NCBI GenBank assembly: GCA_018398765.1
Contig: JAHBMJ010000565.1
Location: 80,649 to 109,515 of the forward strand
DNA from: Chromera velia
Lineage: Eukaryota > Sar > Chromeraceae
Direction of reading: 5' to 3'
DNA length: 28,867 nucleotides
Every line of letters starts with the position of its first letter. Within the stretch, counting starts at the first letter, position 1. Shown one piece after another: positions 11,752-24,000 of this stretch. Position numbers and translations under genes: made by a program. The notes beneath the pieces were generated by a model. That model ran no database searches, was not told the origin of the DNA, and worked only from the letters and a program-made list of their open reading frames with translations.

Positions 11752-12870
11752 ATGGTGTTCGAGTGGTTGGTTGTGGGGGGTGGGCCGATAGGCACTTGTG
11801 CAGTGGGAACGCTGTTGCAGCGCTGCTTTGATAAAGTCGGGTGGGTGGAGAGGGGGGAGTTCAAGCCACTGGGGCGGTTGTCCGTGTATGGATCGGTACC
11901 CGCAAACACGCGGAACGACCGCATTGTCGAAGCCTTTTGTGGTTTGGACGCGTTTGTATTTGAAGAGAAGCAAAGAGAACGGCCCGAGGGGACCCAACTC
12001 TTTTCGCAACCCCCGATGAAGACGGCGAGACTGCAGCTGTCTCTGGACGCTTTGAGAGACGGGTCCGAGTCGATGCGGGCCTCTTGCAAGGACAGGCTCT
12101 GGTCCAGAGAAGGTGTGTGTGTCATAGGAATGTCGTCAGATGGAAATTTGTGGAGAGTCGAAACCGCCAGCGGCGAGATTCTCGAGGCAAGGAGAGTGAT
12201 TCTTGCTACGGGAGGAGAACCGAAAGTACCAGATGCTTTCTTGACGAAGCGGCTTGAGGAAGCCGGCATCAGAGTGTTGCACCACGACGACGTTGTTGTG
12301 CCATCACGTCTGGAGGAGCACTCACCGAGCTACAGAAAGCTGGGAGTCGTTGGAGGCTCGCATTCCGGCATGCTTGCTGCGATGAATTTTCTCTCCGTCA
12401 AGCCGACAGGTTCAGTTTGCGTGTTGGACCGCAAGTCGAGGCCGAGATTCGCAGAGGAATGAGAGGGATGGATCAAGTACGACGGTACGGGTTTGAAGGG
12501 ATCGGTTGCGACTTGGACAGCAAAGGCGCTCGAGAGCAAAGACCCGCGGCTTTCTTATGAGCAGATTTCGCCCTCTGACGACCTAGTGAAGAAGCTTGTC
12601 GAGCGACAGACGGACGCGGTTGTCTTCACGATCGGGTTTCAAAAAAGCGATCAAATTACAATCTCATTTCAAGACCAGGAAGTCGACCTCTCATGCCCAG
12701 AGGCACATGACGGTCGAACAGGGAGAATTGCACGTGGTCTGCACGGGGTCGGAATGGGGTATCCAGAGTACTGGACTGACCCTGAGGGGTTCACCGAACC
12801 GCGCGTCGGTTTCGTGTTCCCTGGGCACCTGGACAGTATCCTCAGTGCGGCTCTACAGGAGGTTCCTTGA
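11752..12870 (+). pseudogene. FAD/NAD(P)-binding oxidoreductase with one in-frame TGA
   Basis: A single frame of 373 codons from ATG to a TGA stop, broken only by a TGA at 12460-12462 (codon 237). It resembles flavoprotein monooxygenases / pyridine nucleotide-disulphide-type oxidoreductases. An N-terminal Rossmann motif VVGGGPIG (residues 7-14) should bind FAD. An ATGGEPKVP motif lies near 152-160. A second dinucleotide-binding motif, GVVGGSHSG, lies near 198-206, as expected for NAD(P)H. After the TGA the protein continues without a shift (GWIKYDGTGLKG, later FTIGF and HGVGMGYPEYW), so both halves look like one protein. It has no introns, unlike its neighbours. The substrate is unknown. It could be a recent pseudogene, a read-through or selenocysteine gene, or a sequencing error. 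The other genes here end in TGA, so TGA is a stop in this genome. Confidence 0.6.
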
Positions 12871-13699
12871 CGCAGTGGTTTGTCACGCCCAGTGACATAC
12901 TGAGATTTTTGTAGAAAGAGATGGAGCTTCTTCAAAGCCTTCTTGTCTCAAAAAACTTGCAATGATAGCGAGGCGTTTCCTAGCGTAAGTATTAAAATGG
13001 AAAAGCAACTCAACCGCCATTGCGCATTGCTGAATGAATGAAAAGATGAATGGATGGATGGGTGAACAAATAAATTATGTATGGTTGCTTAGTATGTTTG
13101 CATAGAGGTCTAATTGCTTTTAGCATTGCCTTCCACCCTGCTAGCCGCCCTGAGTACTCTTAAAGCCCTGTCGCAATAAAAGACTAGATGTCTAACTTGG
13201 GTGACAATCTAGATGATAATTAAGATAGCTAAGTACTAGTATGACTTTTCAACTTAATTTCATGTTAAAAACTAAGTTTAAAAAAATGGTAATAATAAAT
13301 ATACAAATTGATTCTGATGATGATGATGTTGAGGGTTAAATCCTAAATCCAGCGATGCTAGATCCCAAGCCACTAACAAGGCTAAAGTTGAAAGCTCAGT
13401 TGATCTGATAATTAGCTGTACACTTAGTAAATTCTTATAAATTGTACTAGAAATTCTACGTACTGCTAGGGTCACCACTAGGATTTGGAGGGGTCGGTGC
13501 CTGACCAGTGCCAGTGGATAAGTTCAAAATTTGAAAAAAAGCCCTGCAGGGGTTCCTTTGAGAAAACCAGAGTCCAGACAAGAGTAGCCTCTCACCCTAT
13601 ATACTTATCCTAGTCAGAGACTTGGATGATCGATTTCATCCAGGGTAGGAAAGACAGACTACGAAGATCTACGAAGCCTGATAAGTTCTGCAGCAAGCT
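12871..13699. other. AT-rich spacer between converging genes
   Basis: No gene is supported. The stretch holds short TGAATGAATG and GATGGATG repeats near 13030-13060 and AT-rich DNA from about 13070 to 13480. It probably contains the 3' untranslated regions of the oxidoreductase and of the large minus-strand gene. Confidence 0.5.
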
Positions 13700-14711
13700 T
13701 CACAGGTCTGTCCCTGGATGCTGCAAGAGGCTGAGCAAGAGAACGAGACTGGCACCCAGCCCGGCACTGACCAAGAGCGGCCAAACAACGCCGTGGATGA
13801 TCAGGAGGCCCAAAACAGTTGTGCCGACCTGTGCGAGGTCTGCGGGTCTGACGGGATAGTTGAGTGCGAAGCAAAGAAGGTAGAATAAGCAGAAGAGAAT
13901 CCAAAGGAGGCAGAAACACATGCCGCCAATGGCTCTTTGCTGATTTCTCCAGAGCCACCAAGCTCTGTAGGTCTCCGGCAGTACCCATTTTTTCGAGGCT
14001 CTGTAAATCGCTCCCTCTGGGGGGCTGTCTTCTCTTTCTCGTTCTTCGCCCAGATCACCCACTTTCCCCCTTCTCCATTCAACCAAAATGCAAACTCTCT
14101 CTCTTCCACGTTGTGATCTGGGAAGTAGAGATTGGAGGGCACTTACAGTGAATTTGCTGTTTCGCCCCTCTTCCTCTTTCTCGTCACGCTCACTCTGTCT
14201 ACCAGACTCTTTTCTCCTCAAACATCCACAATTCCCCCTGTCCACCCTCCTGCCCGATGACACATTTGCCGTCCAGAAGTAGTTGGCATCCTCCAGCGTC
14301 ACCCTCCCCCCCCGTCTTACCTTCTCACTCAAATTCTTCAACAGCGGTACCTTGGGGGTCCGGGGGCGCATAAGGAAGTCAGTCAACGTCCCCACGGGAA
14401 GCGTCAGGCAATAAATCACCAAGGCCCCCATGACTGTCTGCCCCGTGAATGTGGACACCACGGCGGAAAGAAGCTCCAGGAACCCCATGTCCGATGAGAC
14501 TTCGGGTGTGTCCTGGCTGAGGACTCCGAAGAACAAGGCCAGAAGAAAGAACCACGTGAAGGCGGAGGTCCACACAATCAGCAAAGCCGACCACCTGGGT
14601 AGGAGGGCGTACTGCGGTGCACTCGGGCTGTTTGCAAGGAGAGAAGAACGGAGAGGTCGGAGGAACAGCCGGAGAGCTAGATATCCAGTGGACCAACCGA
14701 AGGGACGAACT
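13700..14711 (-). other. exon 17: polycystin-like four-helix membrane block and C-terminus
   Basis: Hydrophobic helices lie near residues 1909-1934, 1948-1979, 2132-2153 and 2165-2198. The motif [11 protein letters not shown] just before the third and GVVWPLLV in the fourth resemble the LP..Y..W.L and VxxPLxV patterns around TM4-TM5 of polycystin-1-like proteins. A long charged loop separates the second and third helices. The frame ends 8 residues after the last helix, so the TM6-TM11 channel half is missing and no further exon is visible downstream. A strong GTAAGT lies inside the loop at about 14147 on the sense strand, but no in-phase acceptor of quality follows, so I kept the loop as coding. 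Confidence 0.6.
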
Positions 14712-16526
14712 CTGCAGCACACAGATAGATAGAGCGGGTGAGAAAAGTACGGCGACAAATCAAAGGAGGAGATGAAGAAGCAATCCAGCATCTGCGTGTA
14801 TGCGCGTTCGGGAAAAGAAATTCGAACGATCAAAACGAGACGAAGGATAGACAGACAAGGTCTGAAGACTTCTTTATTGAAGTTCACTCACTCGCACGAG
14901 AAGAATGAATGAGGTTTGGACTTTAGAAGAACGACCAGATTCCGTTTTCTCTTCTTCCAGGAACTTCGGACACACTCGGTCTCTTCGGTTCCACGTCCGT
15001 CCTCTCTTTCGTTCCAACCACTCACCCACCTTCTCATGTCTTCCTCGATCTGCTTTTCCAAAGTCGCCCAAGAAGGTGCAGATCGGAGGGCGGTGGAGCG
15101 ATGGCGCTTCCACTGCAGTGACATGTCTGCTATCTGACTCAACATCTGACGGGTTGTCTCTGTGCTCTCCTCAACATGCACAGAGGACGAATCGCGGTAC
15201 TCGTGTGTGTCCTTTCCGCTCTTTTCCGCCCCCCTTTCCGATCTTGCTCCCCCCTCTCTCATCTGACCTTCGGACGCTGCAGCTGCAGAGGCTGTGAAGA
15301 CGGGCTCTGAGACTCTGGCTCCTCGACTGCAGTTGTTAATTGTCTGTATGTCCTGGTTCTCCTGTCTCTTCATTGAATTCTTCTCTTCTTTTTCTGTCCC
15401 CCTCCCTCTCTTTCCTTCCCGCCCCCTCTCGTCTCCAACAGACGCAGACTCCTCTTCTTCATCTATCGAACGAGCGGCAGCGTCATTGAATGACATCTGC
15501 CTCGGCGTCTCTTGGCCATTGCCGGGGCCCCGCGGGCTGGAGATGTCCAGGCCTACAATGCCACTCGGGGCATTTGGGCATCTCACGAAGAGACGCAGCA
15601 CAGAGTAGTCAGGGGACTCATCGAGAAATTCGACGGCTCCGTCTGAAGGGGAAGCAACTCTGTTGCCTGATCCCTGCTCTTTCTCCTGCACTGATTCTTT
15701 CTGGTCATCCGCAATCGCCCATCGGCCACCTCTTGTATTCGACCCAAGCGTTCCTTTGTGCCTCTCTCTCCAGTACCTGACGGGCACAGGCGTTCTCTTT
15801 TCTTCTTTCACGAAGAAGGCACGGTCTCGAGGGGTCGGACTGAGATGGAAGGCGCAAATGATGCGGCCCCCTGAGTCGAGAACGAATCTTTTGGGAATCA
15901 GAACCTCGAGAGCCTTCCTCCTCTTCCCTTTTCCCTTCTCCAGATTCTTCTCTCCGTCTCTGCCGGCTGGATTGGACGAGATGATCGTGAGCGAAAGGCC
16001 GTACCTCTCAATAATCGGTGCCGGGAGTGCAAGTGCGAGGTCGTCCTGAGGTGACGCGGGTCTAATCTGCGCACACAGAGGGCAGACATGCGGAGAAGCA
16101 GAAGCATGCGTACATGGAGCGAATCGACGAGCTTGATTGAGGTGGAAGAACGATCGATTGATCCAGACTGTGTGGCAGTCCTCTCAGTTTCACTTTTCAT
16201 AGTTTCACTTTTCGGAGCGCTAGAGAGTGAATTACGATCACTGCATCCACTCAGTATCCTGCAGTTGGAGTGGTTGAACGAACGAACGAAAGAACGAACA
16301 CCCACAAATTTGCATGCCATTTACACAATTTCAGAAGATAAGGAAGGGCAGGATATCATTGCAAACAGAACCGACACCATGTAGATCATGCTCTGTCAGA
16401 CAGAGAGACTATATGCTTTCTCTCCCTCCTTTTCTTCATGAACTCAACAGACAAAAAGAAAGAAAGCAACAAAGATAAAAGAACATCACGATTACTCAGA
16501 CAGACAGACAGACAGACAGACGCACG

Positions 16527-16565
<39 letters not shown>

Positions 16566-17911
16566 GCACGGACAGAAAGAGCAAGACGGACAGATTGATG
16601 GAGAGACACACCGGCAGACTGATAGGCAAATGGATAGATGGACACATAGAGACATAGAAGGACAGAGACAGCCAGACAGACCTCAAGAAAAGAAGCACCG
16701 ACGGTCAAAAGGACAGGTACATCTCTTGGCATCGGCGCACTTCCTGTCTCTTGCTCTCTATCTGAGTGTTCACTCGGCTCTCCTTCTGCACTGTTCTCTC
16801 CTTCTTCGTCTTCCCCCTTCCAATGCGACTGCCACTCATCGCTGCCGATGGCAGGGGAAACAGGGGGCCATGGTAGGAGGAAGCCGCGAAGGTTCACAGT
16901 CGCAGTCAAGCGATTTGGATTTGGAGAATCTATTTGCACTCTTCTGTCGGCACTAGGGTTTTCTCTCTCGGCCCTGCGCAGTCCTTTTCTGACCAACCAG
17001 GCCTTTACAATTGAGTCAAGCATTCTGTACCGGTTTGCCTGTTTCTCTGCAAATGACTCCAAACGACGTCTAAAATGACCCGACCGAATCAGAAATCGGG
17101 CAGCAGAGAGGACAGCCCAGTCGGAGTCGCCAAAGGGTTCAATGAGCAAGTCGCGACGCCACCGAGCAGTCAGAGAATATCGGAGACTACAGGGAAGAAT
17201 GGGGGGCTGGCGGGGGTCCCAGAGGGGCGCATAGGCGAAACTAAAGTTATTGGTCTCATGTGAGAGACTTCTGTCCTCGATGAGGGCGACTTCAGGGGTG
17301 ATCACGACTGCCTCCCGCCCCAGCTTCAAATGACATGTGCTCCCGATACCCTGTGCGAGGACTTTCTGTGCGTCTCCGGTGAGGAGCGCGACGAGGTCTG
17401 TCTGCCTGAAGGAGAGAGCTTGGAGGTCAAGGGAATCTCCCAACTCTCCCGAAACGGCTGCGTCGGAGGGGCTGTTTGAATCTTCTCCTGGGTGTGAGGG
17501 GATGGTTAGAGGGTACGCGCAGTCACTAGAGAATAGGTTTTGGTATCTGTCGTTGAGCCCCGTCTCCCCTTCTGTAGTGATCTTCTCGATTTGTTCAGAG
17601 AGAAATTGGAATGAGCACATGCTCGGCTGATGTCTGTTCTCCCACGCAGCGGCAAGGACGGCCTTCGTGTTCAGACACGCCGCCTCGACAACTGCCGTGG
17701 AGGTCCTGGGGGCCCGTCGGTCCCTCCAAACGGCTCTGCATGCGGACGTGCGTGCAGGGGGTGAGAAGGAGAAAAGGCAAGGAGAGAGTGAGAAAAAGAA
17801 AGAAAGAAACAAAGAAAGAAAGGAGCAAACAAACAAACAAAGAACGAACGAACGAACGAAAGAAAGAAAGAAAGAAAGAAAGAAAGGAAGGAAGGAAGGA
17901 AGAAAGGAACA

Positions 17912-17942
<31 letters not shown>

Positions 17943-17985
17943 GAAGGAAGGAAGGAAGAAAGGAAGGAAGAAAGAAAGGAAGGAA

Positions 17986-18018
<33 letters not shown>

Positions 18019-21000
18019 GCAGGAAGGAAGGAAGGAAGGAAGGAAGGAAGGAAGAAAGAAAGAAAGAAAGGAAGGAAGGAAGGAAGAAAGGAAGGAAGGA
18101 AGAAAGAAAGAAAGAAAGGAAGGAAGAAAGAAAGAAAGAAAGAAAGAAAGGAAGGAAGGAAGAAAGAAAGAAAGGAAGGAAGGAAGGAAGGAAGGAAGAA
18201 AGGAACAAAGACAGGAAGACAGAATAGCATGAAGGAATTCAGAAGAGAAAACACGTGGGGATTCAGAAACAAAAGAAAGACGGGAAGACATCAACCCCTT
18301 AGCAGAACAGCCAGAAAAATGCAGGAGTGCGAGAGCGTCAGGCAAAACGAAGTCCAGTTTTTGACCCCAATAGACGCTGGGCAATGAATGCAGACCAGGC
18401 CAACTTAGTGACATGAACATGTGAATGATGAATCCCCCTATGAATGCGCACTTACATGAGCATGCGAATGATGAACCCCCCTATGAGTGCGCACTTACAT
18501 GAGCATGCGAATGATGAACCCCCCTGTGAATGCGCACTTACATGAGCATGTGAATGATGAACCCCCCTATGAGTGCGCAGCCTTACATGAGCATGTAAAT
18601 GATGAACCCCCCTATGAATGCGCACTTACATGAGCATGTGAATGATGAACCCCCCTATGAATGCGCACTTACATGAGCATGTGAATGATGAACCCCCCTA
18701 TGAGTGCGCACTTACATGAGCATGTGAATGATGAACCCCCCTATGAGTGCGCAGACGACCCAGAGGAGAGCGTTGTCGATTGTGCCCCCCTCTCTCGCCC
18801 TATCGAATTGCCAAATGATCGACAGATCTGCTCCTGCAAGGATGCCCACCACGCCCCCAATTACCTCACCATACTCAGTCTCCATCAGACCAGCACCCGC
18901 CCCCTCGCACTCACATCCACCCCCGCCTACAGGCTGGCAAAGAGAACTCCACTCAGCCTTATCGCCATCGAAAGACGAACACCCTCCGTCTTCCTCAACA
19001 GAGCTCAAACGACGACGACCACCAGTGCTTTCACCAGCTTGCTGCAGCCCCCCCACAGTCACGGACAACTGGTCCGACCCAAACACACGGGCTCCCACGT
19101 CCTCGCCGCACCACAGCAGGCGAATCGACTGCGAAGTTCCAAATTTCGCATTTCCCCCCACGTAATTTCTCACATCGCTTCCCCAAGTGACCACCGACAG
19201 CCCCAAAAATGCATTGTCGGAAACTCCACAAGTGCCTTCGAGCGCCCGAAGTCTCTCCGCGGCTGCATCGGAAATCGACTTCACCGAGACCGAAAGAGGC
19301 CCCACCTCCGCGCTGATTGACCGCGAGGCGGCTACTGTGCTGGGAGTAGGAAGAGCGGTTGCTGCGATAGAGAACGAGTCGGTCGTCATGACAGCAGAGC
19401 CGCTAGAGGAAGCTTGACTCAGGACGAGGGGGGCTGCACGGATCGAAGATGGATGAGAAAGAAGGATCGAGGGAATTGAGGGGAAGACAGTCGTGCCAAG
19501 CATGCTTTACAAGTGGCGACAACCAATGACTGGTCATACAAGGACAAAAGCCTATCGTAGAAGAGTATGCCCACACCGGACGTCAGCTCTATCCATTCAC
19601 TCACCCACCCACGCTTACACTCACTCACTCCTTCACTCACTCACCCTTACCCTCGCTCAATCACTAACTCACTCACTCTGACACCAAGCCCAGCCCGAGT
19701 GCATGCATAAGTCACTTACCGATGGACGACGTTGCCGCCTTGATGACGCTATCGGTCGCGCTGTGCAGTTTCTCCCTTCTCGACGCCAGCGCTGTCCCGT
19801 TACTTCCCGTCGTGTCCCCTCCGGGCACCACTCCCGCGTCTTTCGAGGCCGACTGGAGCGTTTTCTCGAGGGACGAGAGGACGGGAAGCTGGGAGCTCAC
19901 CAGAGATTTTCCAGATCGGGACTTGGTGATGGAGGAGGACTGTGAGACCACGGCAGAGAGAGAGGAGGCGAGCTGCACACACACACACACACGTGTGCAC
20001 CCACGGTCACATGCAGAGAGACGGACAAGAAGGAGGCTGCGTAGAGGTGAGAAGGACACGGTGCAGCAGACAGCAAAGTCAAGAGCCTCGATCCACGCTG
20101 GGAGGAGACAAGGTACGTAAGACACGTACTGACTTTTCACAGGAACACGGCAGACCGAGCAAGAGGATCCGCCGAGCTATTCAGAGGAAGAGGAGGCACG
20201 GGCACAGCGAGGGTGTCACTCGAGAGCCAACAGACCGTCTGCCCTTCTTGAAAAGAATGTACAACGCCCACTTCTTATTGCGTTTGAATGCGAGAGCAAA
20301 ACAGCTTGATGGAGCCTTCAAGAGACACACACCATTTATACACAAGACAAAACTACTGACCGTCGACACCGATCCTGTCACTGCGGCAGTCTGTGAGTCT
20401 TTTTGATCTTGGCTGAGAGAGCTGCTGTCCGTGCTCGAAAGAACTGAGTCCAGTCCCTTGCTTGCCGTCGAAAGAACTGCAGTGAAGGCTTGTGTCTCCT
20501 CTTCTGTGAGCGTTCTCCCACTGCTCTCAATGCCAGCCAGGGTGCTGCTGATCTTCTGCGCAACCGATTCCGTGTTGGCGAGCGTGTCTGAAGTGGAGGT
20601 GGACGCGGAGGAAGAGCCGTCGGAGCCGCTCGTGCTGCTCTCAACAAAAGAGCTCAGAGACTGCAAGAAAGGAAGGAAGCCGAATCGAAACCTAAGCACA
20701 GACTTGACATGGAAGTGTAGTTACCAGGGGACGCCATCAAAATTAGGGAAGGAGATTTGCTGTGGAATGACCGAATCGGAAGTACAGATTGTGAGGATAA
20801 GGGGGCTACTCATGTGGTAACCAATTGCCCCCCCCGCGGTTGTTTCAAAAGACATGCATGCGTCTGAGGTTTCATGCCCTACTTGAGCAAGCACTAGAAC
20901 AAAATGGGGAGGAGGAGGAATTCAGAGAGAAAGACACATCGTTTCAAGTTTCTCCATGCAAGCCCCTAGCTGACAAGCTGACGTTCAGAAGTAGGACTGT

Positions 21001-24000
21001 GGCTGCGGCCCCCTCGTCTGACGAGGTTCCCGTCGAGTCCTCTTGGAGTGTCGTTGTCTCCACCGTCTCTGGAAGGAGGCACTCATAGGCACCCTGTGTG
21101 TTCTTGCAGGGGGCGATGGACGGACAAATGTGAGTACCCAGGGCACACTCGTCGACATCTGCAGGGACGCAGGGGAGAAAAAAAAAAAAAGAAAAATATC
21201 AAAGAGTGGCGTACAGGAAGAAGCGAAGATACAGATAACGCATGCATGCTTTTTTATGCACGTAGCGGGTCGACTGAGGAACCTGAGCAAAGAGCGACGC
21301 GAAGAGAAACTGTAGAAAGCGGACAGCCATAAGAAGCCGGCGGGGTTTTGCTCGACCACGTCCGAGGAATGAGGAATGTGATTTCCCTAGCGGACCTTGG
21401 CACTGACAGAGCCCATCAGCTTCCGAGATCACGGTCATGCAGTCGCCGTAGCTGTCACAAGTCCATGTGTCTAGACAAGCGCTTCCACCAGTGCAGATGC
21501 TCGACGCTGCACAGGTTAACAGAAGACAGACAGACAGACGAAGAAGGAAAATCAAAAAGACCCCAGAAAAGACCCCAGTTCCCGATCTTCTCTTCTCACA
21601 CACTCTCTGTGGATGCATCTCCCCATGGAACCCTCCACAAACTCGATGAGCACACTTTTCCATAGGAAGGGAACAGAGGGGCAATCAGGCAGGAAGAGGT
21701 CTTGAGCCACTCTTGAGGTGTGCAGCTGTCCCACAAGTACGTTCATCGCCTATCTGGACTTCGATAACGCTGACTGAGAGCTCCTTCACTCCCTGACTGA
21801 CTGACTGACTGACTGGCTAACTCAACAACTCTTTCACTTTGACACTTCAAAGTTGGTGACTCACTTCCCCCCTCTTGTAGCACTTGGTCATGCGCTCACT
21901 TACTCACTGACTGGTTTCAATGTAGCAAGACACCCCAGTGCCCGAGTATCCCTCGTTGCACGCGCAGGTAAAGCTGTTGGTTGTGTCCGTGCACGTCGCC
22001 TTCGACGCGCAGTTGTGTCGTCCCACAGTGCACTCGTCAGCCTCTGCAGTCGTGCGGGAATTTGGAAGGGAGCACCAATCGAGCAGGCAGGAAGTCAGGT
22101 AGAAACAATCCAGGAAATATGTCGGGCTTTTCCCCCTTGGCTGGTGGCACTTCTGTGTGGCTAGTTTCGACAAGGGAAGATCAGCCTGCCGAGCTAAAGG
22201 GGAAGATTCCTTGCATGAGTAAAGACACTGCTTCCGGAAGTGTCTCCTCCGGCGGCATGGGTGCTTGCAAGGAGACAGAGGAAAGAAGCGGCTCAATTTC
22301 TGCAAATGAAACAAAGCATCCATCCATCCGTCTGACTGACTGACGTCCGAAGATGACATAGGCCTCTCCCGCATTGGTGATAGAATTGGGGTCTGCAGGA
22401 ATTGAGAGAAGACGCAACGTTGAGAGGGGTCAGGGAAGAGAAGGGAATTGACGCTTTGCAGGCCGTCTGATGAGACTCTCCTGGCCAGACGGCGGGGGAT
22501 GCATCTAATTGGCCAAGCTGGTCAAGCGATCACGACACTCGCTCGCAACAACGGAAGGAAGCATTCTTGACTAAGAAGAACAAAAGTGAAGGAGCGAGAC
22601 AACACTCAAATTCAAAGACACACCAACGCGAGAGAGTTGAAATTGCTCTCACACTCATTGGAGATGCAAAGGAAGAATCGGTGCTTACCTGCATTTCCGG
22701 CTGCTATGATAAAATCGGTAATTCCTGCAAAAAAAAAAAAAAAAAAAAAAAATGAGAAACGGGGACAGCGGGATGGTGTCAGCGGCTTCACTGCAGAAAG
22801 AGTGGACATGCAAAGTTTGACAGAGCTACGAAGGCTGTACCGAAGCAAAAAACCACATTGCGATTGAGTGATAAAACAATTCTCTGGAAAGATCGAGAGC
22901 GAACCGCCAGCAGGAGGGGATCCAAAGATGTCAACGACCTTTCACCTTTTCGACATGCACGATCTGAAAAAGCCTTCTTTTTCTGGCTCCCTCCGAGAGC
23001 TGGTACGAGGACGAACAAACCGTCTTTATTGATGTCCCCGGTGCTTCCCACGCGTCCCATAGTGATTCCCGACGCCCCTCCCTGGAAGACGATTCCCCTG
23101 CTGCCGTCAAGGTCTGAGGGCCGCAGGATGCTTGCAAAGTTCCCCTCTGTTGCTGCCTTCCTCCCGAAGATCAGATAGGACTCCCCGGCATTGCTCAGAC
23201 TGTTCGGATCTGTGATGCGGTATGTATACAGATTTATGTATGTACAGATGTGCTCAGACTGTTCGGATCTGTGACGCGGTATGTATACAGATTTATGTAT
23301 GTACAGATGTGCTCAGACTGTTCGGATCTGTGACGCGGTATGTATACAGATTTATGTATGTACAGATGTGCTCAAACTGTTCGGATCTGTGATATGCGGT
23401 GCGTATACAGATACATACATGTACAGATGTCAATTCTGCATGTGTGTCCATCCATTGATTGATTCATTTGTGCATTCATTTGTCCATGCACATTGTTGTA
23501 AAATCAAGGAGGATCAGCACAGAAGAGAGAGAGACGAGAGAGGGAGGGGTACACAGAGAAGAACTTGCATCTTTGTCACTGAATTCCGTGGAAGGGACAC
23601 AGACAGACAATCATTGTATGTCTCCTTTCAGAGAGAGAAGTAGCGTTCTGAAAATCTGTAACTAGGGTTCGATGCATCTGAATGCCGGCCATTCTACGTA
23701 GGTGTCTGTATGTATGCACTTCCTTCCACTCCGATGGTTCAGAAAAGAAAGAGAAGAGCGCCAAGCGGCCTCCCTCCTTCGTGTTTTTTTCTTCTAGTTC
23801 GAACTTGGGCAGGAGGCCTGTCTGTCTGCCTGCCTCTCTGCCTGCCTGCCTGCCTGCTTGCTTCTCTGTCTCTCTGTCTGTCTGCCTGGCTGGCTGGCTG
23901 GCTTCCTGCCTGCCTGCCTGCTTGCCTGCCTGCTTCTCTGTCTCTCTGTCTGCCTGCCTGCCTGCTTCTCAGTCTGTCTGTCTGGCTGTCTGGCTGTCTG

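Noticed and set aside
12460-12462. Genome-wide reassignment of TGA to an amino acid
   Set aside because: The exportin gene and the large gene both end naturally at TGA, so it acts as a stop here.
14105-14150. Intron inside exon 17 starting at a GTAAGT
   Set aside because: No good acceptor with matching phase follows, and the frame stays open throughout.
16496-18208. 570-codon minus-strand open frame as a single gene
   Set aside because: Its middle is exon 15 of the large gene, but both ends are read-through of repeat-filled introns.
17595-18420. Long open frames rich in FLPSF or KERKE repeats
   Set aside because: They are translations of the GAAA/GGAA tract in all frames and lie in an intron; no real protein signature.
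18404-18753. CRISPR array
   Set aside because: Direct 43-bp repeats have no unique spacers, and the DNA is eukaryotic; it is a minisatellite.
22229-22299. Extra exon between exons 8 and 9
   Set aside because: A good acceptor exists, but no donor of the right phase; exon 8 to exon 9 joins cleanly without it.
23193-23428. CRISPR array
   Set aside because: Head-to-tail 59-bp copies without spacers.
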